Below, piece by piece: positions 16,698 to 25,013 of a stretch of DNA of 64,000 bases (the stretch's first letter is position 1; each line of letters opens with the position of its first letter). The stretch spans positions 62,001-126,000 of the forward strand of contig NZ_JAFBDK010000005.1 in assembly GCF_016908195.1 (NCBI RefSeq). Direction: 5' to 3'. The stretch is from Jeotgalibacillus terrae. GTDB lineage: Bacteria; Bacillota; Bacilli; Bacillales; Jeotgalibacillaceae. The notes under the pieces are model-generated. The model was not told the origin of the DNA, searched no databases, and saw only the letters and a program-made list of their open reading frames with translations. Both the position numbers and the translations under genes were made by a program.

Positions 16698-16732
16698 AGT
16701 AAGCTGAATTCATACCAGCTTACTTTATTTTT
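16698..16732 (+). terminator. Terminator between tetR-type gene and MFS gene
   Basis: AGTAAGCTG (16698-16706) and CAGCTTACT (16716-16724) form a perfect 9-bp stem followed by TTATTTTTT. The MFS gene therefore needs its own promoter, which fits the second operator. Confidence 0.85.
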
Positions 16733-16742
16733 TGCTTAAAAA

Positions 16743-16758
16743 TATAATGATCGTTCTA
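16743..16758. promoter_or_regulatory. TetR operator before the MFS gene
   Basis: TATAATGATCGTTCTA shares ATGATCRTTCTA and the following TCTAA with the site before the regulator gene. Two copies of a 16-bp palindrome at both promoters is strong evidence for a local TetR regulon. Confidence 0.65.
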
Positions 16759-16782
16759 TCTAAAAAGGAGTGAATTTTATTT

Positions 16783-17985
16783 ATGTGGAAATTTGTATTG
16801 CCCGGTTTAGCAATGATTGGTGTCACTTTTGCGTTTGCCCGGTTCAGCTTTGGGCTGTTTCTGCCCGATATATCTGAAACGTTAAGTCTTTCGGAGAATA
16901 ACGCAGGCTTTATTGGCTCAACAGCCTATGCTTCTTATACGTTGGCTTTAATCACTTCTTCCTATTTCATTCGGAAATGGGGTCAAGTACGCGTCATACA
17001 ATTCGCTGGATGGAGTGCAATATTGGGTTTGTCGGGAATAGCGTTTTCCCCCAATTTTCTTATTCTGGCGTTGAGTACGTTTATTGCAGGGCTTGGCAGC
17101 GGGTGGGCTTCACCGGCATATGCTCAAGTAGCTGGAAACTCCTTAAAGGATAAAGATAAAGACAGAGGGAATACATGGATGAATAGCGGAACAAGCTTTG
17201 GTCTGATTGTTTCCGGGCCGATTGCTCTTTTCTTTACAGCGCACTGGAGGTTTTCATTTATTCTTTTCGCCGTGATTGCTTTCGTTGTGACTGTTTGGAA
17301 TACAAGAAAGATACCGTCCAAGTCTTCTCAGACTGACGGGATAGAGCAGCCAAAGTGGCTTCCTTCTATAAAGAAAGCGAAGTTCCTGCTTTTAGCATCA
17401 TTTATTACAGGAATCAGTTCTTCAATATTCTGGACGTTTTCAAGAAGCTATCTAACTGATGTTCATACAATGAGCGATGTTGAAAGTGTGGTTTTTTGGA
17501 TTTTGATGGGGGCTGCAGGTATGGTTGGAGCAGCTGCAGGAGGTTTTATTAATAAATTTGGCCTTGGCTTATCCTACCGCCTGACCGTTACGTTTATGAT
17601 GGTTGCTCTTGCCGTTATTACGATACCAGTTGGTGCGGCCATTTACGGCTCGGCTATCTTTTTTGGGATCACGTACATTTTTATGACAGGGATATTTATC
17701 GTTTGGGCAACGCGGATCTTCACGAACTTCCCGTCAATGGGCGTCGGCCTATCATTCTTATTTCTAGGGGCAGGTCAATCTATCGGATCATTTGTAGCAG
17801 GCGGAACCATCGATGGCATTTCTTATCCCTTCAGCTTTATCTTATTCGCTGTAATCGGCCTTGCAGGACTAATCGTTCCTACAAGGATTAGTAAAGAAGT
17901 GAGCGAATTGGATATAAACGATAAGAAATTCTCTCCAGTCCTTAACGTTCAGGATAGAAAGGGAGAGGGTACAATGAAGCTGTGA
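16783..17985 (+). CDS. MFS transporter, YbfB/YjiJ family
   Basis: A 400-residue major facilitator protein with 12 TM helices. The N-terminal pattern (FARFSFGLFLPDI, then NAGFIGSTAYASYTLA) is typical of the YbfB/YjiJ group, whose substrates are mostly undefined. A ~30-residue hydrophilic C-terminal tail ends the protein. AAAAGGAG lies about 10 bases before the ATG. The TetR gene and shared operator upstream suggest inducible export of a compound sensed by the repressor. Confidence 0.9.
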   Translation: MWKFVLPGLAMIGVTFAFARFSFGLFLPDISETLSLSENNAGFIGSTAYASYTLALITSSYFIRKWGQVRVIQFAGWSAILGLSGIAFSPNFLILALSTFIAGLGSGWASPAYAQVAGNSLKDKDKDRGNTWMNSGTSFGLIVSGPIALFFTAHWRFSFILFAVIAFVVTVWNTRKIPSKSSQTDGIEQPKWLPSIKKAKFLLLASFITGISSSIFWTFSRSYLTDVHTMSDVESVVFWILMGAAGMVGAAAGGFINKFGLGLSYRLTVTFMMVALAVITIPVGAAIYGSAIFFGITYIFMTGIFIVWATRIFTNFPSMGVGLSFLFLGAGQSIGSFVAGGTIDGISYPFSFILFAVIGLAGLIVPTRISKEVSELDINDKKFSPVLNVQDRKGEGTMKL

Positions 17986-18082
17986 AAGAATAGGAGCTGC
18001 TCTGGTTTCTTTGAGAGCAGTGTTTTGTATATGATTCTGGACAGAGAATTTCGAACAATGACATCACACTAAACAAATTACT

Positions 18083-18132
18083 GGGACGTAAAGCTGCAAG
18101 CCAATCAAGAAATGGCCGGGCATTTACGTCCC
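18083..18132. terminator. Terminator between convergent MFS and ABC-F genes
   Basis: GGGACGTAAA (18083-18092) pairs with TTTACGTCCC (18123-18132), then TATTTAATT. It uses the same GGGACGTA stem as the terminator at 9515-9568. Confidence 0.8.
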
Positions 18133-18139
18133 TATTTAA

Positions 18140-19591
18140 TTACTTCAATTTAACAACCTTCGTCGCCACACGCTCCACAAATACATGATCATGCTCCACA
18201 AACAACAGCGTTGGCTGGTGATCCTCAATCATTTTTTCAATCTGCTTCTGGTTATAGACATCCAGGTAATTAAGCGGCTCGTCCCAAAGGTAGCATTCGG
18301 CTTCAGTGCCGAGTGATTTGGCGAGCTCGACTTTCTTTTTCTGGCCTTCACTCATTTCTTCGATTGGTACATTGAACACATCCCGGGTAAATCCGAGAAT
18401 CCTCAGGTTGTTAAGGAAGAGGGTGTAGTCAATTCCATGTTTTTCAGAAAAGTCCTTTAGTGTACCGGTGTGTGAGGCGGTCTGTGAGACGGTGCTTGTT
18501 GTCAGGCCATGAGGAATCAGCACCTCTCCGCTGACAATCACATCTTTTGTCATGCCCTGCAGATAGTTGAGCAGGGTGGTTTTGCCGGAACCGTTTGGCC
18601 CGGTGATCGCGAGCTGCTCACCCTGAAAGAGTTCAAAGGTGATTGGCTCAAATAGTGGCTCAACCCCGAAACTCAGTGTGAAATCCTTTACCCGCAGCAC
18701 CGGATTTCTGTGGCTGCTGACACAATTGATCGTTAAGTCACTGATTTTCTCGATGTTTTTAAGCAGCTTTTTCTTTTCTTCGATTTTAGCATTGGTTCGC
18801 TGTTCGATCGCTTTACCGCGCTTCATCATCCGCTTGGCAATCGCATTTCCAAACGGGTCATTGCCGGACGGCTTCTCGCGCTGCTTCCCCCAGTCAACTT
18901 TCTCTTTTGCAGATTGTTCAATGCGTGCGATCTCGGATTTTAAGGACTTATTCTGATCCAACTCGAACTGATCCTGCCGTTCCTTCTGTTCTTCATACGT
19001 TGAAAAATTTCCATGGTAGAGTGCCACCTGGCTGCGTTCAATAACGAGCGTATGATCAATGACTGTATCTAAAAAATGTCTGTCATGACTGACGACGATA
19101 TAGCCCTGTTTCTTTTGCAGGTAACGGGCAAGCTGCTTACGCCCCTGCAGGTCAAGATGATTGGTCGGTTCATCAAGCAGTGCAAACCGGTTTTCGTCAC
19201 AGAACAGGGCTGCAAGCATAACGCGCGTCTGTTCCCCGCCTGAGAGCTGGGAGAACGGTTCCCAGACAATCGCTTTATCCATCCCCAACAGCTGGCATTC
19301 CCGCTCAAGCTTCCATACTTCAAGTGGCATGACCTCATCAATCGCAGTGAAGACAGGACTTTCAGGGCTGCGGATTGGAAGAGGGAAGTAGACAAACTCA
19401 AGGTCTGTCACCATCTCTCCTTCATAAACCAACTGACCCATCAGGAGCCTGAGCAGTGTGGTTTTCCCGCGGCCGTTGCGACCTGCAAGCCCGAGCCGCC
19501 ACTTGTCATCAAGCGTGAATGACACATCGTCAAAGAGGGGCTGGTCCAGTAAATCATAGCTAAAATGTATATGTTTTAATTCAATCGGCAT
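18140..19591 (-). CDS. Lsa family ABC-F ribosomal protection protein
   Basis: A 483-residue protein with two ABC domains and no TM helices. The first has GRNGRGKTT, LSGGEQTRVML and FALLDEPTNHLDL; the second has GPNGSGKTT, MSEGQKKKVELA and YLWDEPLNYLD. The interdomain linker is charged and helical. The opening MPIELKHIHFSYD and the SHDRHFLDTVIDHTL block match Lsa proteins, which displace lincosamides, pleuromutilins and streptogramin A from the ribosome. ATG at 19591 lies 9 bases after GGAGG. The leader carries a promoter, a short ORF and an intrinsic terminator, as in antibiotic-induced ABC-F genes. The drug spectrum is not predictable. Confidence 0.92.
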   Translation of the reverse strand: MPIELKHIHFSYDLLDQPLFDDVSFTLDDKWRLGLAGRNGRGKTTLLRLLMGQLVYEGEMVTDLEFVYFPLPIRSPESPVFTAIDEVMPLEVWKLERECQLLGMDKAIVWEPFSQLSGGEQTRVMLAALFCDENRFALLDEPTNHLDLQGRKQLARYLQKKQGYIVVSHDRHFLDTVIDHTLVIERSQVALYHGNFSTYEEQKERQDQFELDQNKSLKSEIARIEQSAKEKVDWGKQREKPSGNDPFGNAIAKRMMKRGKAIEQRTNAKIEEKKKLLKNIEKISDLTINCVSSHRNPVLRVKDFTLSFGVEPLFEPITFELFQGEQLAITGPNGSGKTTLLNYLQGMTKDVIVSGEVLIPHGLTTSTVSQTASHTGTLKDFSEKHGIDYTLFLNNLRILGFTRDVFNVPIEEMSEGQKKKVELAKSLGTEAECYLWDEPLNYLDVYNQKQIEKMIEDHQPTLLFVEHDHVFVERVATKVVKLK

Positions 19592-19637
19592 ACATGCAAC
19601 CTCCATTTCAGATGGGTTGAATGTACACGCATCTTTG

Positions 19638-19668
19638 TCAAAAAATCCTCCCGCAGCGGCGGAAGGAT
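19638..19668 (-). terminator. Attenuator terminator in the ABC-F leader
   Basis: On the minus strand ATCCTTCCGC (19668-19659) and GCGGGAGGAT (19654-19645) form a 10-bp stem with one G-U pair and a four-base loop, followed by TTTTTTGAC. It sits about 50 bases before the ABC-F start and downstream of the promoter, so it should stop transcription unless antiterminated. Confidence 0.8.
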
Positions 19669-19777
19669 AAGTGTGTATGCATAAATAAGCCTTTATCGTA
19701 AAGGGATAGTTATGTGCAGACTGATCCTATTTTTTCGTAAAAATGCGTATACATTTTGACGTGTAAAATAGAATTAG

Positions 19778-19792
19778 TTAATCATCTGCCAT
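19778..19792 (-). CDS. Possible mini leader peptide (MADD) in the ABC-F leader
   Basis: ATG at 19792 on the minus strand lies 8 bases after AAGAAGG (19807-19801) and encodes M-A-D-D before TAA. Overlapping in-frame ATGs at 19799 and 19796 give MMDGR or MDGR with poorer spacing. Drug-stalled translation of such a mini-ORF is the usual trigger for antitermination in ABC-F leaders. Support is spacing only. Confidence 0.3.
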   Translation of the reverse strand: MADD

Positions 19793-19820
19793 CCATCATC
19801 CCTTCTTGTGAGTTAGGTAC

Positions 19821-19849
19821 AGTATAAGGGGTGGGGGCAGGAGAATCAA
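19821..19849 (-). promoter_or_regulatory. SigA-type promoter of the ABC-F gene
   Basis: Minus strand TTGATT (19849-19844), 17-base spacer, TATACT (19826-19821). Transcription would start near 19814, giving a leader of about 220 bases before the ABC-F start codon. Confidence 0.65.
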
Positions 19850-20051
19850 ACAGAACAAAAATGTTCATAGCTTATTCGTGACCCGGTTGGGAGGTCCTCA
19901 AAGTCTTGACCGCTGTACATGATACTCCCCCTTAATCTCCACTGATGATGAATGTAATTTCCATTTAGCCCCTCAAATGCAAAAGTATTTCAGTTATAAT
20001 AGTAAGAATAGTATGACATAATTTACAGCCAAAATCGAAAAGGGGAGCGAT

Positions 20052-21353
20052 ATGTATATAGATATGTTCGAAAAGATTGTTGATGTCATGCACCATGACT
20101 ATTCCGGCTTTCTTGATAAAAAAGGGTGGGACCAGCCTGAATTATTCAGAAAGAAGATAGAGACGCTTGATCCTGCTACTCCGGAGTCGCGCGCTGCCTT
20201 TACAGCCATTGTGAAGGATTATTTGCTGGATTTCAGAGACAGACACGTTTCATTTACTGTGGCTGATCGGAATGGTAGTCCCGCTGAGTGGGCTGGCTTG
20301 CGAGTGAGAAGATATAGGGGGTTCCTGTACATCACCGAGTCTGAGGATACGCGTTTTCAAGCAGGGGATAAAATCATTTCAGTAGATGGGAAGCGTATTC
20401 CTGAGGCAGCTGATATATATGCAAGGAAGCTTTATCAGGAAAAAGAAGCGCGGCAGGACTGGAATCCAGTGCTGCTTTTGGCTGGAGTAATAGAAGTGGA
20501 ACATAGCTCAGGTGAACGGACAGTATATGAGATACATAGAAAGAAAAAACCTGTGTATACACCTGAATATTCTTCAAAAGAAATTGAACCTGGGATTCAC
20601 CTGATCAAGCTGACTGATTTTGCGGATCCGGATGCTGTATATCAGTTATTCAAAAAGCATGCAGAAGCCTATGAGTCTGCTAAGGCATTGATTTTTGATG
20701 TAAGAGTGAATTACGGTGGCAGTGATTCATCCTATTATCCTTTTTTTCCATTTATCTTTGGAACTGAAGAAATAGATCCGTCTGAGATGAGTCCGGAAAT
20801 GCTGTTTAATTGCACGGAAAGAACGGCACAAAATCAGCTTGCGGAATTAAATGAAGCGCTTAATGCAGTTGAGGAAGAAGAGACGCGGAAGATTTTAAGT
20901 TTCTTTGTGGAACAATGGCAGGAGAAACGGGACAGCGGATTTCAGCGGTTTCCTTTTGAACAGGTGATGAAGGTAGATAAAATAAGCGGTTATGAAAGGC
21001 CTGAACACATTTTTGTCTTATCTGATATTTACTGTAGAAGCTCCGGGGATTCATTTGTGGAAACGGTCAAGTGGTCAGAAAAAGTTACGGTAATAGGCCG
21101 GTCTACCATGGGAATTAACGATTACAGCAATGTCGCTTCGCTAAATCTTGGAGAAGGCTTTGTCCTGGGATATCCAACTTCAAAGCTCGTGTATCAGAAC
21201 CCTGATCATTACCAGACAGGACGCGGCATTGAGCCTGATGTGTACATTGAGTGGAGCCCTGAGCATCTGGGGCGGGATGTTGATTTGGAAGCAGTGATGG
21301 ACCGTTTGAAGAGTGTGACAGGACAATATGAAGGAAGCGGTGAGATGAGATGA
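20052..21353 (+). CDS. S41 family (C-terminal processing protease-like) peptidase
   Basis: A 433-residue protein with the S41 tail-specific protease layout. There is an N-terminal helical region, a PDZ-like segment at about residues 80-125 (RFQAGDKIISVDGKRI), and a catalytic domain with LIFDVRVNYGGSD and VLSDIYCRSSGDSF, where Ser330/Ser331 are at the nucleophile position. RGIEPDVYIEW near the C-terminus is also typical. There is no signal peptide or TM helix, so it looks cytoplasmic, unlike exported CtpA/CtpB. GGGGAG precedes the ATG. A tiny TM peptide gene overlaps its stop by 4 bases. Confidence 0.82.
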   Translation: MYIDMFEKIVDVMHHDYSGFLDKKGWDQPELFRKKIETLDPATPESRAAFTAIVKDYLLDFRDRHVSFTVADRNGSPAEWAGLRVRRYRGFLYITESEDTRFQAGDKIISVDGKRIPEAADIYARKLYQEKEARQDWNPVLLLAGVIEVEHSSGERTVYEIHRKKKPVYTPEYSSKEIEPGIHLIKLTDFADPDAVYQLFKKHAEAYESAKALIFDVRVNYGGSDSSYYPFFPFIFGTEEIDPSEMSPEMLFNCTERTAQNQLAELNEALNAVEEEETRKILSFFVEQWQEKRDSGFQRFPFEQVMKVDKISGYERPEHIFVLSDIYCRSSGDSFVETVKWSEKVTVIGRSTMGINDYSNVASLNLGEGFVLGYPTSKLVYQNPDHYQTGRGIEPDVYIEWSPEHLGRDVDLEAVMDRLKSVTGQYEGSGEMR

Positions 21354-21427
21354 ATAGAAAATTGCTGTATGGGTTGATATTTGTGGCGGGTATCTTAGTC
21401 GGTGCGCTGGTTGTTCCGTTGTTTTGA
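21350..21427 (+). CDS. 25-residue single-helix peptide
   Basis: The frame starts at an ATGA overlap with the protease stop and encodes one hydrophobic helix (LLYGLIFVAGILVGALVVPL) after a short basic N-terminus. Translational coupling and composition favour a real membrane mini-protein, but it is very short and has no known homologue in my memory. Confidence 0.45.
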   Translation: MNRKLLYGLIFVAGILVGALVVPLF

Positions 21428-21443
21428 TGAGGGAGGTTCACGA

Positions 21444-21755
21444 GTGTTTGCAGGTGGTATGATCGTTTGCTTTTTTGTAAGTGGGATTCTCTTCTTTTTC
21501 AGTTATCAGATTGGGAAAAAGAAAGAACTGACTTTGATTGCCGGGTTTAACGAAGAAACTTTTAAAGGGGATAAAAATAAATTGGCTGGAGCAACGGGAT
21601 TGTATCTTATGATTCTTGGCATATTGATGCTTGTTTTTCCACTCGGCTTTGCATTTTTCGGCAGCATAGCTGGTCAGGTCCTGTTCGTTTTAGTCATAGT
21701 AACCACCATTCTATTAATATGGTATATGAATCGATTATCTAAATCGGTTGTTTGA
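21444..21755 (+). CDS. DUF3784 family membrane protein
   Basis: A 103-residue protein with three TM helices and the hallmark cytoplasmic segment LIAGFNEETFKGDKNKLAG between helices 1 and 2, as in DUF3784 proteins. GTG at 21444 is chosen because GGGAGG lies 7 bases upstream; other frame-compatible starts have no ribosome binding site. The gene follows the 25-residue peptide by 16 bases, so the protease, peptide and DUF3784 genes may be one operon. Function unknown. Confidence 0.78.
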   Translation: MFAGGMIVCFFVSGILFFFSYQIGKKKELTLIAGFNEETFKGDKNKLAGATGLYLMILGILMLVFPLGFAFFGSIAGQVLFVLVIVTTILLIWYMNRLSKSVV

Positions 21756-21802
21756 TACAAATTGGTGCGAAATACAGTTATATGTTTTGAGGTGGAAGTT
21801 AA

Positions 21803-22483
21803 ATGTTCAATAAAAATGTACTTATCACCAGCGGGGGCTGTCTGGAGAAATGGGATCAAGTCAGGGGGCATACAAACCTGGCTAAAGGGACGATTGGGAA
21901 AATGATTGCTGAAGAAGCCTTATCACAGGGAGCGAATGTTACCTATCTTCACGGCTATTTCGCAGACAAGCCGGATGCTGAAGTTACATGTGAAAGTTTT
22001 GAAGGGATTATGGATCTTCAGGAAAAGATGAAGAAGATCATTTTAAATGAAAAAATAGACGTGGTCATTATGGCGGCTGCCGGGTCTGATTGGATCGTAG
22101 ATAAAATGATTGGTCAGGACGGTGAGGTTTTGTCACAGCAGGGAAAATTATCAAGTGACAATCCGCCAATCATTCATTTTAAAAAAGCGCCTAAGATTTT
22201 AAAGCAAATTAAAGAATGGGATCCACACGTCCTGCTAGTCGGCTTCAAGCTTGAAAGCGATGCTGATTACATAACGCTTTTGGATAGAGCCAAACAGAGA
22301 ATGCATACATCTGATGCTGACTTGATGGTAGCAAATTCATCTGAATCTTTGTATTCCGCTGCGGCAGCGCATTATATTATCAATCATCATCACGACATAT
22401 ATAAATGTTCCGGTAAAGAAGACACATCAGAAAAACTGATGCAGTTTATTGATCAGAAGCTGTTACAAAAGAGTTGTCTATAA
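21803..22483 (+). CDS. Phosphopantothenate-cysteine ligase-like protein (CoaB domain)
   Basis: A 226-residue stand-alone protein with the CoaB fold. It starts NVLITSGGCLEKWDQVRG, equivalent to the CoaB nucleotide-binding loop, continues with GTIGKMIAEEALSQGANVTYLHG, and contains MAAAGSDWIVD and LLVGFKLES, all of which have counterparts in CoaB. Most Bacilli carry a fused CoaBC, so this is probably a second, diverged copy rather than the main coenzyme A gene. GAGGTGG precedes the ATG. The reaction is inferred from the family. Confidence 0.8.
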   Translation: MFNKNVLITSGGCLEKWDQVRGHTNLAKGTIGKMIAEEALSQGANVTYLHGYFADKPDAEVTCESFEGIMDLQEKMKKIILNEKIDVVIMAAAGSDWIVDKMIGQDGEVLSQQGKLSSDNPPIIHFKKAPKILKQIKEWDPHVLLVGFKLESDADYITLLDRAKQRMHTSDADLMVANSSESLYSAAAAHYIINHHHDIYKCSGKEDTSEKLMQFIDQKLLQKSCL

Positions 22484-22542
22484 TGCATTTTATAATGTAC
22501 ATCAGTTGCTTTATATAAGTGCCGGTAAAAGGAGCGGTTTAT

Positions 22543-23040
22543 ATGAGTGGATTAACACTGATTGAAACGTATAAAACGGATCTTAAAAAATACTCTCCTG
22601 AACAATTAAGGTATCAGCCAGCTGCTGGAGCCTGGTCAGTTAATCAGGTGTATGATCATGTGATTGTGGTGGCACATGAATATCTGGATCGGGTAGAAGC
22701 CTGTGCAACATTGAAAACAAAACAAAATTCAGGAAAAACCGATTTTGGTGCACAACTCTTTACAAGAGGCGGCTTTCCGCCAATAAAAATAAAACTTCCA
22801 GATGAATTAAATACACCTCCGAGTAATACTGATAGCAAAGAATTTCTTTTGATCAGATTGAATGAGCTTTCTGCAAGAATGAAACGTTTAAGGGGAACGG
22901 CCGCTGAATCGAATCCGGAATATAAAATAAGACACGGAGGATTCGGTTGGTTAAATGCCCAGGAATGGTACGATTTGATCGGCATGCATTTCCGTCATCA
23001 TACCCGTCAACTTGAGGACATAAATCTAAAAATTCGTTAA
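22543..23040 (+). CDS. DinB family protein
   Basis: A 165-residue four-helix DinB-superfamily protein. The metal ligands are recognisable as His in YDHVIVVAHEY and the paired His in MHFRHHTRQL. These proteins include thiol transferases and DNA-damage-inducible proteins; the actual reaction here is unknown. The start at 22543 follows AAAGGAG; the GTG at 22519 lacks one. It leads a run of small single-domain enzyme genes on the plus strand. Confidence 0.85.
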   Translation: MSGLTLIETYKTDLKKYSPEQLRYQPAAGAWSVNQVYDHVIVVAHEYLDRVEACATLKTKQNSGKTDFGAQLFTRGGFPPIKIKLPDELNTPPSNTDSKEFLLIRLNELSARMKRLRGTAAESNPEYKIRHGGFGWLNAQEWYDLIGMHFRHHTRQLEDINLKIR

Positions 23041-23134
23041 AAGTCGAAAAGGAGAGCAGGAAAGTGAGAGTTGATTAATCAGCATTTATATCCGAGAAGC
23101 ACCTTATATCTTTTGCAGAGAGGAAGATCACACA

Positions 23135-23569
23135 ATGAAAGAAACGCACTTTTTAATCCATATTTATGCTTCAAGAGAACGTGTCTGGAAGGTTCTCTGG
23201 GATGATGAGACATTCCGGAATTGGGCTGATCTGATTGATGAAGGTACTTATATGAAGGGTCTCCTGCAAGAAGGACATACGGTCGAATTCATCTCGTCTG
23301 TAAATGGCTATGGTGTAATAAGTTTGGTAGAGGAGCTGCGTCCTCATGAGTATGTATCATTCAGGCACAGCGCTGACACAAAAGAAATCGGACAGCAGGA
23401 ACGGGAGCAGGAGTGGACTGGCGGTAGGGAGAGCTATACTCTTACAGAAGAAAACGGTGGTACGCTTCTGGTTATAAAAACTGATATTCCAAAAGAACAG
23501 GAAGAGACGTTTGGGATTCGGCTACCGAAGGCTTTAGAGCGGATTAAGGAGTTAGCGGAAGAAGAGTGA
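23135..23569 (+). CDS. SRPBCC/AHSA1 domain protein
   Basis: A 144-residue START-like protein. The N-terminus, THFLIHIYASRERVWKVLWD, followed by WADLIDEGTYMKG, is the usual AHSA1/polyketide-cyclase-like opening. The C-terminal helix LPKALERIKELAEE closes the hydrophobic cavity. Members bind lipids or act as stress co-chaperone-like proteins. AGAGGAAG precedes the start. There is no close operon partner and the ligand is unknown. Confidence 0.82.
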   Translation: MKETHFLIHIYASRERVWKVLWDDETFRNWADLIDEGTYMKGLLQEGHTVEFISSVNGYGVISLVEELRPHEYVSFRHSADTKEIGQQEREQEWTGGRESYTLTEENGGTLLVIKTDIPKEQEETFGIRLPKALERIKELAEEE

Positions 23570-23604
23570 GTGATACAAAACTACATTTCTAAGGAGATGA
23601 CTGT

Positions 23605-24135
23605 ATGAAGTTAGGTCTAAAAAGAAATGAAGTAAGATTAGTGGATTACACGCCGGAATGGAAAGAAGAGTTTGAGAGAGTCAAAAAAGACATAGCAGCA
23701 CACACGCCTATTGAAGGGAATCGCGTTGAACACATTGGGAGCACGGCGATTGAGGGCATGGCAGCAAAGCCTATTTTAGATATCGCAGCAGGCGTGGATA
23801 ACCTGCAGGATTTTGATGAAGCGATCATTAGTGGTTTTAAAGAGATCGGGTTTTTACGGCTGAAAGTAGAAAGACCAGGAGAGATTGTCTTTGCGAAATT
23901 CACTGATACAACCTATCAGAAAAAAACGCACTATATTCACCTGGTGGAATTTGAAAGTGAACTTTGGAACAACTTAATCTTCTTCAGAGATTATCTGAAT
24001 GCAAATGAGACAGCACGAAAACAGTATGAAGATTTTAAGTTAAACTACCTGAAGCATTCATCAGCAGGAATCACAGAATACACGGATCATAAAGAAGCTT
24101 TTGTTAAAGAAATTTTTAGAAAGAGGATTGATTGA
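23605..24135 (+). CDS. GrpB family protein (nucleotidyltransferase fold)
   Basis: A 176-residue GrpB/UPF0157 protein. Diagnostic segments are VRLVDYTPEWKEEFERV, VEHIGSTAIEGMAAKPILDI and THYIHLVEFESELWNNL. The HIGST motif is the nucleotidyltransferase-like G-S signature, and the Asp in ILDI is the likely metal ligand. The biochemical role is undefined. AAGGAGATG lies 7 bases before the ATG. Confidence 0.9.
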   Translation: MKLGLKRNEVRLVDYTPEWKEEFERVKKDIAAHTPIEGNRVEHIGSTAIEGMAAKPILDIAAGVDNLQDFDEAIISGFKEIGFLRLKVERPGEIVFAKFTDTTYQKKTHYIHLVEFESELWNNLIFFRDYLNANETARKQYEDFKLNYLKHSSAGITEYTDHKEAFVKEIFRKRID

Positions 24136-24193
24136 GTATACCAGTATCATCTATGAAGCAGGCATTAGTTACATTTAGTTAAAGGGGCTCAAA

Positions 24194-24346
24194 ATGAAAA
24201 TCTTTTTGTTTATAGTGATCAGCATTCTGGCAGGGATAGCATTAGATTTCGCTAACTTAATGGAAGAGAGTAATATTTTTATCAGTGGCAGCTTTGGGCT
24301 TTTACTGTATATTTCTATTGAGATAAGCAATCTGAAAAACGATTAG
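24194..24346 (+). CDS. Small two-helix membrane protein (50 aa)
   Basis: A 50-codon frame (MKIFLFIVISILAGIALDF and onwards) with two hydrophobic segments joined by NLMEESNIFISG. AAAGGGG precedes the ATG and a terminator follows the stop directly. The family is not recognised; its compact boundaries support it as a genuine gene. Confidence 0.55.
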   Translation: MKIFLFIVISILAGIALDFANLMEESNIFISGSFGLLLYISIEISNLKND

Positions 24347-24356
24347 GGACTTAAAG

Positions 24357-24406
24357 GACGTAAATGCTCAATCATTCTTTTAGTGAGTGGTTTCAGCATT
24401 TGCGTC
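24357..24406 (+). terminator. Terminator after the 50-residue protein gene
   Basis: GACGTAAATGCT (24357-24368) pairs with AGCATTTGCGTC (24395-24406) with one mismatch, then TCTATTTTTATT. It shares GACGTAAA with the terminator at 18083. Confidence 0.8.
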
Positions 24407-24475
24407 TCTATTTTTATTAACTCAAAAACTTTTTAACACACCACGTCGTCTATTAATGTGAAAGGGGGCACTGAA

Positions 24476-25009
24476 GTGGATGAATGTATAGCAGAGGTGT
24501 TTGAGACAGAAGACAAAGCGGCCATGATTGATGAGATCATGAACCGATATGGGCAGGAGATTCTGCAGCTTGTGTATTCATACGTACATAACAAAGAAAT
24601 TGCTGAGGACCTGACACAGGATATATTCGTGAAGTGTTATCAGTCTCTTCATACATACAAAGGACATGCGAAGCTGCGCACATGGTTATGGAGAATTGCG
24701 ATTAACCATTGCAAGGACTACATGAAGAGCTGGTATCACAAAAAGGTGATCGTCACAGAAAAAGAAGTGGAATTCACAGGTGTCCGGAGTGACGATATAG
24801 AACAGGCTGTGATCCGGAATGAAGAGGATCATGTGCTTGCTGCAGCGGTGATGAACTTACCCGTTCAATACCGCGAAGTGATCTACCTGTTTTACTTTGA
24901 GGAATTATCAATGAAAGAAATCGGACAGTTAATTGATGTAAAAGAAAATACAGTGAAAACAAGACTCAGAAGGGCAAAGGAACTTCTGAAGGAAGGATTG
25001 GAGGAATAA
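24476..25009 (+). CDS. ECF-type sigma-70 factor
   Basis: A 177-residue extracytoplasmic-function sigma factor. Region 2 covers about residues 20-85 (NKEIAEDLTQDIFVKCYQSL, then KLRTWLWRIAINHCKDYMK, the -10 recognition helix). Region 4 covers residues 115-170 (LPVQYREVIYLFYFEELSMK and ENTVKTRLRRAKELL). GTG at 24476 lies 7 bases after AAAGGGGG. No classic anti-sigma gene follows. Instead a PadR-like regulator and an FtsW/RodA-like protein follow with 4 and 7 base gaps, so the set is one operon with a probable envelope-stress role. Confidence 0.9.
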   Translation: MDECIAEVFETEDKAAMIDEIMNRYGQEILQLVYSYVHNKEIAEDLTQDIFVKCYQSLHTYKGHAKLRTWLWRIAINHCKDYMKSWYHKKVIVTEKEVEFTGVRSDDIEQAVIRNEEDHVLAAAVMNLPVQYREVIYLFYFEELSMKEIGQLIDVKENTVKTRLRRAKELLKEGLEE

Positions 25010-25013
25010 CGAT

